A stretch of 64,000 bases of DNA from Entoloma clypeatum. Lineage: Eukaryota > Basidiomycota > Agaricomycetes > Agaricales > Entolomataceae. The translations under genes were made by a program, and so were the position numbers. Within the stretch, counting starts at the first letter, position 1. Every line of letters begins with the position of its first letter. The DNA lies in NCBI GenBank assembly GCA_963565915.1, contig OY751485.1:3100001-3164000 (forward strand), given 5' to 3'. The notes beneath the pieces were generated by a model. The model ran no database searches. It was not told the DNA's origin and worked only from the letters and a program-made list of their open reading frames with translations. This document shows positions 54,140 to 64,000 of this stretch, piece after piece.

Positions 54140-57100
54140 CTACCAAATGTGGACCAACTGTCGACGGGGTGATATCACTGCCACGGCCCTCGACTTCACC
54201 TCGAACAGTTCCCCGCCGCGCCAGGCGACCAGTTCCCCGTCATCAACCCTCGTCTCCCCTCCAAGCAGCTTGGCCACGTTGACCGAACCAAGGGCTATGG
54301 CTTCCGCCTTTGAGATAGCCCCACCTGCCTCAATTGCAGCCTGAAGACGTGAAACGGTCAGCAGATCTGTATGTTCATCACAAAATCAACCGACCCAGGC
54401 AATATCGAACGGTAGATTCCGGGCGGACCAGATCTCTTCACATCCAATCGCTACGGTAACACCATGCGAGAGCAGTTTGGCGATCGCACTCTCTTCAGAC
54501 AGGGGCGGACCAGGGAGACTATACAGCGTTATGTTACAGTTCACTTCTTCATCAGGGACAGTATTACGTACATCCTGCGAGCTTCCCAGACGTACGGGAA
54601 TGGTCGAGGGGGATTTAGAATAACCCCAACCCCCGCGGCCGATAGCTCTTTGGCCAAGAGATGGGCTTCTGTTCCCCCTGTGATGGTAAGTTTCATGACT
54701 TTCCCCGTTTCAGCCTCGACCTCTTTCTTAAGAAGAATTAGGGTTGCAATGATGTCCCCACTGTGTGCCTCGACAATTAGCGGGATTTCGCCCTAGATAA
54801 CTGCCCTCAGGGACCGTATTGTCGAGCGAATATCAAGAACGAACGAACCTCCTTGACCTTTGCGAACCAGTGTCCAGATGCGCCATCCGTCCGGCCAAGG
54901 AGAAGTCGACGGAGGGCAGCTATTTGCGTGCTCACACTGGGTTTTGAAAAATGCCTTACGGAGACATGTACGCCAGTTACTTCCTTGATGACAGCACCTT
55001 CTTCGAGCTTATGTGCTGCGCCGAGCGAGAAGGCAACTCCGAGACCGGAGAAAAAGTTGGCGTGGCTTGGAGCTGTGATGGCTGATGTAACCTTCGCGCC
55101 GAAGTCAGTCATGTAGAAACAAGAGGAATGGGAGGAATTGACTGACCCCACTTCGATAGGCAAGCCTATAGGTTAAACATCAGCACCAATCATCCAGAAG
55201 GCCGGTCACTGGACGTACAGTGCATCCCTGCTTCCGTATAGTAGTCCATCCACTGCCCGAACAATGCTATCATCACCACCGACAACATTGGGGACACCTT
55301 TGATGATAGGGTCATACACTTCACCATCATTTGTTGAGGGTTCCTGATCAATGTGTTGAAGTCCAAGGGTTGAACCAAACGAAACAAGGCCGGGAGAGAT
55401 CGATCCCCCTTCAAGATCGATAAAGTGCGGCTCTGATCCCTCCGTAGCCGACAAGCAGGCACTCTGAGTTCCAGAGCAAATGATCGAACCGTTTCGAGTT
55501 ACAACGGAGCCTAGCATAGATATATTCTCAGCTGAGAACCCGACTTGAACTGCACCAGAGGTTGTGGTGTAAATGGACTTCACGTTCAAAAACACAGTGA
55601 TGTCGGTGGCGGAGCGGTTAGGAGTCAGAGGTGGCAAGCCCTCGTAGGCGATCGCCTCCCTTGCCTCCTTGTCGAAGTTCGGTACCTCGGGCGTCCTCTG
55701 AAACGCGTTGGGTTTATACTTGACATACGCATCGTTGAGCTGTGGAATACCGTCGATGAAAACTTGGGATGGCGTGGCGCCGAGTGCCAGAGGATGACTA
55801 TCCCAAATAACGAGGTCTGAGGGCGCAATGAGGTTCACCAGAACATTGTATTCATGCGGTGCACTAACCAGCATCCCAACCTGTAGCCAAGGAGTGAATC
55901 AGGGATATTACTAATACTGACTACAAAGCAGCTCATACCTTCCCTGATATATCCTATTCGATGGCCCATGCCCATGACCTCGGCGGAGTTGCTGGTCACA
56001 GATGCAATCGCAAGATTTTCAGGAAATCCATAGTAATAGGCCTGCTGAGCTTCATATAGAAGATAGCGAGAATTGAGCACAGGATGATCGCTCTGACCAA
56101 AGGTACAATCTCAAATCTATGATCCATCAGGAAGCAACGCACTTTCATGAGGACTGTAAGTCCATTATGGGCAAGGATGCGAGGGGCAAATTCAGATGAT
56201 CTATACGCTTCCCGTTTATACCTCAGATAAATCCATCAAGAAGGGAACCAGAAAATAACGGCGGAGAAGAAGGGTACCGGCTATTTGTCGCAAATAAAGC
56301 GATGGCTGGGACAGAACCTGAGTAGGGAGTGAATGGCGCTATGTACAGGACTGCGAGCTAGCTTACCATAAGCCCTCTTAACAAGATCAGGAACAAGATA
56401 AGCCTCGCTTGCATGATGAAATGCTGCAATGGGAAATTCGAATTCATTGGAGAGCTGAAATGGATATATTGATGGGAAGGATATTCTATGGGCAAGACAA
56501 CTCACTCGAACCAAAGCATCAAGGTCAACGGCCTCGTAGCAATGAGCGTTTATCTTCAACCCTTTGTCAGAGGACTGTGCCAGGCCGAGAAAGGAATGCT
56601 CACCTTGACTCTTCCTCGTAGAACATCCACCAAGGCTTCCCACTGAAGTTCTTCAGGAAACTCGCCCAGACCATTCCATTTACCAGACAGGGCAAGAGAG
56701 CAATAGTCGTCTTGTCTTTCTTTTATCTGAACGGCTTTATTGTAACTATGGCGTGGTGAAAAACAGTAACGGCGAACGCAGATCACAAAGAACCCACGCC
56801 TCACGGAATGCCCAGTTGGTATCCATCCTGGTCGCCTGGTAAACACGACCTTCAATATCATATCCAAATGAGATGGTCAGGATAGGATGGAGGGAAGGGG
56901 TCTTACTGGGATTCTCGCCTGTGTGAATGATGATTGAATGAGATGTCTGCGGATATCTGGACTTCATGCTTGAACCCACCGCATGCATGTCTTTCAAAAG
57001 AAACCCTCAATAAGTGTTGATAGAATGTACGGATAGGCTCACTTCATATGGCGCCATCTAGGAGGCAGATTGAGTTGAGGAAAGGAGCTATTGATGGAAT

Positions 57101-57877
57101 AAGGGGCTTCGAGTAACATGGAAGTGGAGGTTCTTTCGGCCGTTTGGCGAAGTTTTATTACAAACGCCTGGCCACCTGAACAACATTATATATGACCAGT
57201 AGACCATAAATGCGCTGCTTACCGATAGCATTGGCAGAACCTGGGAGAACTAAGGACGTAGTAACTCCACCAGCAATTGAGAGTGGGTAAGCGTCGTCGT
57301 GTGTGTTCAGACCATCAAGACTTCGTAACCAGGGTTGGGCAGTGCCTTTGATAGAATTATCATCTTCGGCGCCGTCAAGGGCCGGAGAGGATGCGTCCCC
57401 TAAGTGTGAGTGGATATCCACTATGCCCGGAGTAATCCAGGAGTTCTTCGCATCTATGACCACGAGATCGCTTCCCAAAGCAGAGATAGCATCGCGAGAG
57501 GCGGATCCAACACTTTTAAAGAGTCCTTTGTCAATGATAATATCCCCATGAATGATCTCTGTCCCGTTCTTGCGTCCAGTCCATATCTTTGCACGCTGAA
57601 TCAACAGTGGTCTGGTCCCGCGGACATATCGGTCTGACTGTGAACGGTGGTGGAAGTTTTCAGGAGGGCCAGCCTGCATTCCGAGGGGTCGGCATCGCCA
57701 AAGTGTTGCAGAGGCATGGGATGGAGGACGATGTATGTTGGTGGATAGATAAGGGTCCCCAGTGAAAATTGTACATGCAAGCCAGCCAGTGGCAAAGATA
57801 GACAAGAAGGCGATGATTCTCAGACGATGCATGGAGGCGGTGAGAGCGGGAGAGCCAATGGTGGGACCCTTCTCCAT
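54140..57877 (-). CDS. membrane-anchored amidohydrolase (CE9/imidazolonepropionase-like)
   Basis: The ATG at 57877 gives MEKGPTIGSPALTASMHRLR, then one hydrophobic segment IIAFLSIFATGWLACTIF, likely a signal anchor. Conserved pieces appear in order: AKIWTGRKNGTEIIHGDIII (composite domain), TPGIVDIHSHLGD (metal-binding HxH), NTHDDAYPLSIAGGVTTSLV, INAHCYEAVDLDALVR, FPIAAFHHASEAYLVPDLVK, MSDHPVLNSR-like HPVLNSRYLLYEAQ, and VVIWDSHPLALGA with its paired C-terminal copy. Ten or more short introns separate them. This pattern fits the large (about 900 residue) fungal amidohydrolases often labelled carbohydrate esterase family 9; the substrate is unknown. The TAG stop is at 54140-54142. Exon limits were not all resolved and no disabling change was seen. 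Confidence 0.82.
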
Positions 57878-58042
57878 CGTCGAATGACAGGCGACTACAA
57901 CGTTGTCAATGTTCAATGATAATCACGTGCCAATCATGACTTTCAAGAGGTATACAGTCAAATTTCATGACACCTTTGCTCCTTCGTCATGAATCGGATT
58001 GCCTCGGAGTTGATACATCAGTGGGTATGAGAAAATTTGATC

Positions 58043-58257
58043 AAGACATACTACAGTGCTTTGCATATCACTCTGTAGTTCGACATGATTTATTTTGGCT
58101 TTGTAATGATCATTAATGATCCGATGTGACAATTTGGGTGTGACCGTAATCGCCAACTCACACCAGGATCCGGCCCGAGAGACCCTTCATCACATCAGAT
58201 TACTAAGCCAAAAAAATCGCATTAAACTGCAGAGTGATATGCAAAGCACTGTACTAT
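58043..58257. repeat. foldback inverted repeat
   Basis: Two arms of about 60 bp (58043-58105 and 58200-58257) share, inverted, gagtgatatgcaaagcactgt and aagccaaaa words, around a 95-bp loop. This resembles a small foldback transposon or MITE. The rest of 57878-58780 holds no gene. Confidence 0.65.
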
Positions 58258-58784
58258 CGATTCCCTAGAAGCAACTGATTCTCCCAGTAACGACCTTTTA
58301 TATTTCTAGAGACATCGACACATATCAACACCTTCAGACCTTGAGATCACGTTCACATGAACATGGATGTGTAGTTCAGTTGCTCAATTTAGTTTGTAAA
58401 TACTTTGAAGGATGTGTTGGAAGCCAAACAGTCACCAAATACAACAATTTTGAACATTTTTAGGCTCAGAGAAACTAACATCTCTAAAAATTCCTTGATC
58501 CTCTGAGTGATAGCCATATACATACTGTTGAAAACTAAAGCACATTTCTCCGCCAAGATATCATAGTGCAGATAGAATGGGTGAGCAGCAAAGTATTGAG
58601 CATGACAACCAGGGATCAGACAACAATGAATCTTTCAACTCCACTGAATCAGGGAGGTCCGCCAGGTGTTCTCTCACATCGAAATTACCAGCTTTCAGTG
58701 GCAGTAGGACCCTGTGCCAAGCAGGAACTCCAACATTGTCATGACCTGATCGTGACAATTACGTCAGCAAATCAGACTTGTGCT

Positions 58785-58985
58785 ACATAGCGCTGCATAG
58801 CGCTACATAGCACTATAGTGCTGTAGCATACATTGTCAAGTGTGTAGCACTCCATAACATCAGTGCTTGGCTATGTAGCACTCCATAGCATCAGGGCTTG
58901 GCTATGTAGCATTCCATAGTATCAGAGCTGGCTATGTAGTGCTATGTAGCATCAGTGTTTCATTAGGTAGCATACCATTCAAACT
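58785..58985. repeat. 30-bp minisatellite
   Basis: About four diverged copies of GGCTATGTAGCACTCCATAG plus CATCAGGGCTT, preceded by GCTACATAGCGCT palindromic words. Non-coding. Confidence 0.75.
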
Positions 58986-59089
58986 GTGAAGCACTCCATA
59001 GACTCCACTATAACCACCCACGATTTTCGGCTGGTATTGAGAATTTTTTAAACAAATTCATTGTAGGATACATAATTACACAATTAACA

Positions 59090-59640
59090 ACCTATGATAT
59101 ACACCTGTCTTGTCTGGCCTCCCATCCATCCTGGCTCACCTCCCCGCACATCTCGCCTGTCATGTCCCCACATGTCCCTCGCCCACGCATTGTCTCGTGT
59201 CCAGCCCGATGTGCCCCCCTGCACGCAGGCACCTGTTGTGTCCCTCAGCTCTCATGCGTCCTTGTCCCATATGCCCCTCGCCTGTGCGTCCCACCTGTGT
59301 TTGTGTGTGCCCCGTGTCCCATGTTGTTTCTCATGTGTGCCATGCCGTTGTTGTGTCTCCTGTGCCGTTTCTCGTGTTTCCTATCATGTTCCTCATGTGC
59401 CCCGCTGTTCCTGCATGTCCCCAGCTGTTCCTGTGCATCTCCCGCCATTCCTTGCATCTCCCACCATTCCTGCATGTCCCCAGCCATTTCTGCGTGGCTG
59501 CTGCTGTTTCTCATGTGTCCTGTCCCGTTTGTTGTGGGTCTCCTGCCGTTCTCAGGTGCCATTGCTCACACGCCTCCCGCCATTTCTCGTGTGGTTCGTC
59601 AGTGGTCTGCCCTGATATGGATGACACTTACCTATACAGG
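59090..59640. repeat. C/T-rich degenerate repeat
   Basis: Pyrimidine-rich DNA with recurring CATGTCCCC, CCATTCCTGCATGTC and CTCATGTG words. Frames on both strands are open because of composition. It abuts the broken end of gypsy1 B and resembles positions 1-190 and 9.5-9.8 kb. Confidence 0.6.
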
Positions 59641-59649
59641 GCCTCCATG

Positions 59650-60050
59650 GCCCTCAGGAGTGCGTCGGACCTTGGTGCGGAGGCATGGGTCGCATGTCTT
59701 GCAATTAAACGAGACATGTGTAGCCACCAGTAATTGCGCGACACCAGTTCCAAGGTTTTCCACCGTCCAGGATGTCCAGCCACCGGAGTGTCATGGTGTT
59801 GTGTGAGGATCCAATGACGCAGTTGGGGATTGTTAGGGACATAGATATGATCCCTGAAGTAGAGCAAACCTTCCGCTTGCCTCCACTCCGCACTACAGAC
59901 AGATCCTGCTCCGACAGTCGGAAGGGATTTGATGACCTCCGCCACACTATCCTCCAGTAACCCCTCTCGGATTCCCTGTCGGACCTGGCGGAGGACGTTG
60001 TGTTCTTCCCCTTGAACAGTTACCCCATGCATTGCTCGCACTGCAAACAA
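59650..60050 (-). pseudogene. gypsy1 B integrase zinc-binding fragment
   Basis: RDHIYVPNNPQLRHWILTQH and DTPVAGHPGRWKTLELVSRN are the His part of the HHCC domain. A 10-bp deletion relative to copy A (lost at about 59705) removes the CxxC part and shifts the frame. Confidence 0.78.
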
Positions 60051-60110
60051 TTCTGGTCGAAGAAGGATGATATTTTCATTGTCCCACGATCCGTCTCCGT
60101 GGTCCGCTCA

Positions 60111-61560
60111 TCAGGACAAAGCGTCGGACTTGCCCATTGACTTGCCAGGTCGATGGTGCATTTTGAAATCGAAACGAGTGAGGTATAAGGACCATCTAGC
60201 CTGTCGTCGATTTAGTTTTTGAGCTGTCATGAAATACTCAAGATTTTTGTGGTCTGTCCAAATCTCCACTGTCTTCTCCACTCCTTCAAGGAAGTGCCTC
60301 CACTCCTCCAATGCGCGGACCACCGCCAACATCTCCTTGTCATAGATCTCGTAGTTGCGTTCCACCGGACTTAGGCTTTTGGAATAGAATGCAACAGGGT
60401 GCCACTTACCATCCTCTGTTGGTTGGGACAGTACTGCTCCGGTTGCAAAGTCCAAGCTATCCGCTTCTATCCGCCACTCCTTTCCATGATCAGCTAAGAC
60501 CAGGATCGGAGTGGATGTAATCCTCTGCTTCAACTCCGCAAATGCGGACACTTCTCCCTCCCTCCAAGACCAGAGGTGCCCTTTCTTTGTGAGCTCGAAA
60601 AGAGGGCGCGCGATGTCCGAAAACCCTTCAATAAAACGGCGATAGAAGTTAGTGAATCCCAGAAAGGACTGTACTTCTCGGACGTTTGTCGGAGCAGGCC
60701 ACTCCGCGACCCCTGCTACCTTCACCGGATCCATCTCTATGTGTCCTTGTTCAATAATAAGGCCTAGGTATTCAATGCGCGTTTGTTCAAACTCGCATTT
60801 CTCTGGTTTTAGATAGAGTTTGTGTTTGCGAAGTCGTTCCAGTACAATCTGTGTGACTCTCCGATGCTCCGCAAGGGTCTCCGTGAAGATGAGTATGTCG
60901 TTGAGGTAAACACAGACTACACCTTCAGTGATAAGGTCCTGAAAGATCTCGTTCATCATAGTCTGGAATGTGGATGGACTATTAGTGAGGCCAAAGAACA
61001 TCACCAATGGTTCATAGAGTCCGCGATTGGTCCAAAAAGCGGCCTTCCACTCGTCTCCGGGTTTTATCCGCACATTGTTGTAGCCCCAGCGGATGTTGAG
61101 CTTGGTGAAGTATTGAGCACGTTGAAGTTTATTGATCAGTTCGGATATGAGCGGAAGCGGATACTTGTTTTTGATAGTTTTGGAATTGAGTGACTGGTAG
61201 TCTTGTACAAGACAAAGCGAGCCATCCTTCTTCTTGATGTAGAATACCGGAGATGCCATTGGAGACTTGGAAGGGCGGATCCGACCAGTTGCAAGGTTTT
61301 CCTCCAAAAACGCGTCGAGTCCCTTCTGTTCGCTTGGAGCAAGCGGATATACCTTACAACCCGCCGGAGAGGCGTCTGGAACAAGTTCAATGGCGTGGTC
61401 CCAAGTCCGCTCTTCTGGTAAGGTGTCAAAAGAGGTCTTTGAGAATATGTCTTCGAAGTCAAACAAGTGGTCTGGTACAGAGTCGCGGAAAGATTTAGGT
61501 TTTTGGTTACTGAGGAAGGCCTCCGATAGATGTTGCGAGATATTGGATGAAGCGCAGATG
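60111..61560 (-). pseudogene. gypsy1 B reverse transcriptase-RNase H
   Basis: 451 open residues. RT blocks KKKDGSLCLVQDYQSLNSKT, WGYNNVRIKPGDEWKAAF and VYLNDILIF are present (the first Asp of YxDD is Asn, as in copy A). EVQSFLGFTNFYRRFIEGFS, RNase H EADSLDFATGAVLSQ and YDKEMLAVVRALEEW follow. It ends near KSDALS. A frameshift near 61560 cuts it from the protease. Confidence 0.85.
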
Positions 61561-61625
61561 AACAGCGGTCTCCCTCCTCAAACTCATCCTCTTCCTCATT
61601 GTCTTCCGCTAACTCCTCCGCTTCT

Positions 61626-61945
61626 TCTCCTTCTGTGACATCCTCCACCCATGGGCCGTGTGGAGCCTCCTCCTCTAGACTGGACGTCGGAGTGGAACCC
61701 ATCTGACAGGCTCGGATGCGGACTTGTTCAAACTTCTGCTCCTTCCGCTCTTGGGCTGCCTCTTGGTGGCATGTCTGGCATTGTGTTCCTCTCCTTCTGT
61801 GACATCCTCCACCCATGGGCCACGTGGAGCCTCCTCCTCTAGACTGGACGTCGGAGTGGAACCCATCTGACAGGCTCGGATGCGGACTTGTTCAAACTTC
61901 CGCTCCTTCCGCTCTTGGGCTGCCTCCTGGTGGCATGTCCGACAT
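61626..61945 (-). repeat. 164-bp tandem duplication in gypsy1 B pol
   Basis: 61626-61789 repeats at 61790-61945 with few differences; copy A has one copy. It lies in the protease-RT linker. Confidence 0.85.
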
Positions 61946-61952
61946 CATGCAG

Positions 61953-62292
61953 GACACTGGCTCATCTTCACTTCCCCTGAAGCCCAATCTACCTCGGGGT
62001 TGTGTTCTTTGAGCCAAGTGAAGCCTAACACGATTTCTTGTTTTCCCAAACTTGTGACTGCAAGCTGGGTCCGTTCCGAGTGATCCCAATAGCGGAGCAC
62101 TACATCCAACACCTCCGTTATTGACACCGGCTCATCTTCACTTCCCCTGATGTCCAATCTACCTCGGGGTTGTGTGCTTTGAGCCAAGTGAAGCCTAACA
62201 CAATTTCTTGTTTTCCCAAACTTGTGACTGCAAGCTGGGTCCGTTCCGAGTGATCCCGATAGCAGAGCACTACATCCAACACCTCTGTTATT
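61953..62292 (-). repeat. 170-bp tandem duplication in gypsy1 B protease region
   Basis: 61953-62122 repeats at 62123-62292; copy A is single here. It breaks the frame after the protease active site. Confidence 0.85.
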
Positions 62293-62363
62293 GCTCCGGC
62301 CTCGTTTGGAGTTCTGTCAATGTTGTATACCGGAATTGCACGTTGTAGTTTTCGAGTAGAGAG

Positions 62364-62690
62364 TCAATGTTTCTCGACCAGAGTGCGTTCAATAAACGAC
62401 CCTGTTGCCCCGCTGTCGAGTAAGGCCTTTTGTGATAGTGTGTCTTTGGTGTTGGTAGTTTCAAGAACTATGTCTAGTTCAATAGAATTGTCGGAGTGAG
62501 CGGAGGCAAGGACATATTGTTTTGGAAGCCGACGCTCCCATTTAGAGAGGCGAAGGCGGATGGGATTTGTGGAGTTGGGTGCGACTATGGGATCTTTTGC
62601 AGGCTTAGAGATGGAGGGTATAGGATCATATTGTTCCATAAATAAGGCAGCATAACGATTTTTAGCAGACAACGAGGCGCACTGTTCACT
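62364..62690 (-). pseudogene. gypsy1 B protease
   Basis: LSQKALLDSGATGSFIERTL contains an intact DSGA motif, unlike copy A. The frame opens near the end of gag and is lost at the 170-bp duplication. Confidence 0.78.
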
Positions 62691-63849
62691 CGCTGTGGGG
62701 AGGAAAATCCTCCTGTCCTTCCTCCGACTCCGCAGACTCCGTGGGCAGAACAGAGTTGCCTTCCGCTGCGTCCTTGACCACGAGTTGTTCCATAACAAAC
62801 TTGTCCTGCTCCTCCGTTGTCATGAAGCGAACGTCGAAGCGAAGGGGGCATTCATGACTAAAGTGACCTGTTTTGTTACATCTGAAGCATGCATTGGCAT
62901 TCTTGCCTTTGACACGTGAAGTATCAATGTCCATTGCATTGGGGTCCCTTGTTGGCGGAGCGGATGTGGATGCGAGCGGAGCTGTACGCGGAGTGAATGG
63001 AATGTAGGGGCGAGGGAATACTGAGGTGCCAGGTACTCTTGATCCGACAACATTGCGGAAGGCGGAGGTGCGGGTCGGAGCAGTGGCTTTGAAGGCTTTG
63101 TTGGCAATCCTATTGTCGTCATTGATTCGTGCTGCAGAGTACCACTCATCGGGGTTGTCATCCGCAGGTTGTCCGTGGGTCAGGGTGGCAATCTCGTTCT
63201 GAATGTCGGAACGGAGACCATGGCGGAATTTGAGTATGATGTTGGTATCCTTCTGATAGCCCGCTTTGTCAATGTAGTCTTTGAACTCATCAATATAGGT
63301 CTCGACATCCCGTTGACCTTGATAATAGGATTCTCCTTCGAGGATCAGTCTCGTGTCCTGTTCCTCATTCTTCGGAGTGAACTCCACTGTAAAGACTGTA
63401 CGGAAGTCCACCCAAGTCCGATAAGGCGGAGCACCGGTCCTCCGCTCCTGTTGGATAATGCGATCTGCAAAGCATGCTGCACGTCCACTCTTCATGAAAG
63501 ATAAAGCCCAATAAATTTTAGCGTGGTCGTCTGCGAACTGTTCCGGAGCCAGCCCCATAAACAATTCACAGGAGTTTAGAAAGGTCCAGCCATTTGCGCG
63601 TGATCCATCGAAGTCCGACGGATTGGCAGGTTTTGCTTGATGCACACCTGGATTGGCTGGAGTGAGTGGAGCGAGCGGAGTGGGTATAATAGTGGGTGCG
63701 GGAGCAGGTGGGATAGGTGGCAGAGCTGGGGCAGGAATTGCGTTGAAGGCAAGGAGGAGTTGGTCAAGTTGAGTCGAGATATCAGCGAGAGTTTGACGTT
63801 GTTCCTGGAACTCGTGCTCGAGCTGTTCAAGGCGATTGGGGTCATCCAT
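62686..63849 (-). CDS. gypsy1 B gag, intact
   Basis: A real ATG at 63849 gives MDDPNRLEQLEHEFQEQRQ. The frame is open further upstream to the window end without another ATG. The product has 387 residues: N-terminal helix, Pro-rich linker, capsid core (GLAPEQFADDHAKIYWALSF), knuckle CFRCNKTGHFSHEC and an acidic tail. No stop codons, in contrast to copy A. Confidence 0.85.
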   Translation of the reverse strand: MDDPNRLEQLEHEFQEQRQTLADISTQLDQLLLAFNAIPAPALPPIPPAPAPTIIPTPLAPLTPANPGVHQAKPANPSDFDGSRANGWTFLNSCELFMGLAPEQFADDHAKIYWALSFMKSGRAACFADRIIQQERRTGAPPYRTWVDFRTVFTVEFTPKNEEQDTRLILEGESYYQGQRDVETYIDEFKDYIDKAGYQKDTNIILKFRHGLRSDIQNEIATLTHGQPADDNPDEWYSAARINDDNRIANKAFKATAPTRTSAFRNVVGSRVPGTSVFPRPYIPFTPRTAPLASTSAPPTRDPNAMDIDTSRVKGKNANACFRCNKTGHFSHECPLRFDVRFMTTEEQDKFVMEQLVVKDAAEGNSVLPTESAESEEGQEDFPPHSE

Positions 63850-64000
63850 TACTATGCGCGGAGCAGAATCACCAATTACGGAGAGGTAATTAGAAGAACT
63901 GGAAGGGGTGTGAGATGTATCGGAGTTGGACGCGGACGAAGCTGCTCCGAAGCGCGGAATTGTGACAACGATGCAATCGGACCCAGTCCAATTACAAGAG

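Larger units (their letters stand above)
59650..64000 (-). mobile_element. Ty3/gypsy element gypsy1 copy B, runs off the window
   Basis: Same family as copy A. On the minus strand: gag (from 63849), protease, RT, RNase H, then the integrase zinc region ending near 59650 against low-complexity DNA. It lacks the integrase core and 3' LTR, and its 5' LTR would lie past 64000. It is less decayed than copy A. Confidence 0.88.

Noticed and set aside
59110..59806. Cys/Pro/His-rich open frames of about 200 codons on plus
   Set aside because: Low-complexity pyrimidine-rich DNA leaves several frames open at once; no conserved pattern, and the frame runs into antisense gypsy1 sequence.

Overview
This window looks like a transposon-saturated stretch of a filamentous basidiomycete genome, most likely an Agaricomycete. 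The evidence is short (about 40-60 bp) GT-AG introns, Ty3 and Ty1-type retroelements with fungal features, non-LTR and hAT-like elements, and one short island of ordinary nuclear genes. Species cannot be named. Only about 9 kb (48.8-57.9 kb) looks like single-copy host sequence; most of the rest is mobile DNA, much of it nested.

Layout. (a) 0.2-9.5 kb: a 9.3-kb unit with about 470-bp terminal inverted repeats and a putative 3-bp target duplication. It carries four intron-containing genes of unknown function and no recognisable transposase; a CCGGCGA-type motif fills its ends, introns and exons. (b) 9.5-10.85 kb: a 20-bp-period minisatellite and a terminal-repeat remnant. (c) 10.85-27.9 kb: a nest. 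A Ty1/copia element (copia B, 24.6-27.9 kb) was hit by a Ty3/gypsy element (gypsy1 copy A, minus strand, 24.56 kb down to 10.85 kb). That element was then hit by an ORF1-only LINE (18.27-20.54 kb, 12-13 bp duplication), a Ty1/copia element (copia A, 13.99-18.12 kb) and a 2.8-kb non-autonomous hAT element (11.18-13.96 kb, 8-bp duplication), which itself contains a 270-bp hAT MITE. (d) 27.99-48.56 kb: gypsy2 (minus strand) holding gypsy3 (32.69-37.58 kb, duplication GTCCT) and copia C (39.13-47.59 kb, duplication GTCGT, LTRs apparently identical). Copia C is in turn hit by a 2.1-kb tRNA-headed, LINE-tailed, poly(A) retroposon. (e) 48.6-57.9 kb: a RecQ-like helicase relic, then ERCC1/Rad10, a probable nuclear protein that may be WAPL-like, and a large membrane-anchored amidohydrolase. 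(f) 57.9-64 kb: a foldback repeat, minisatellites, and gypsy1 copy B.

The two least explained items are the four-gene TIR element, whose repeat motif has spread into its own coding sequence, and copia C. Copia C has gag but no pol, and carries about 19 same-strand copies of a small bulged RNA hairpin (consensus GCGCY-loop-GGCUGC) with compensatory variation at the loop-closing pair. All coordinates and splice sites are read by eye; no alignment or database search was run.
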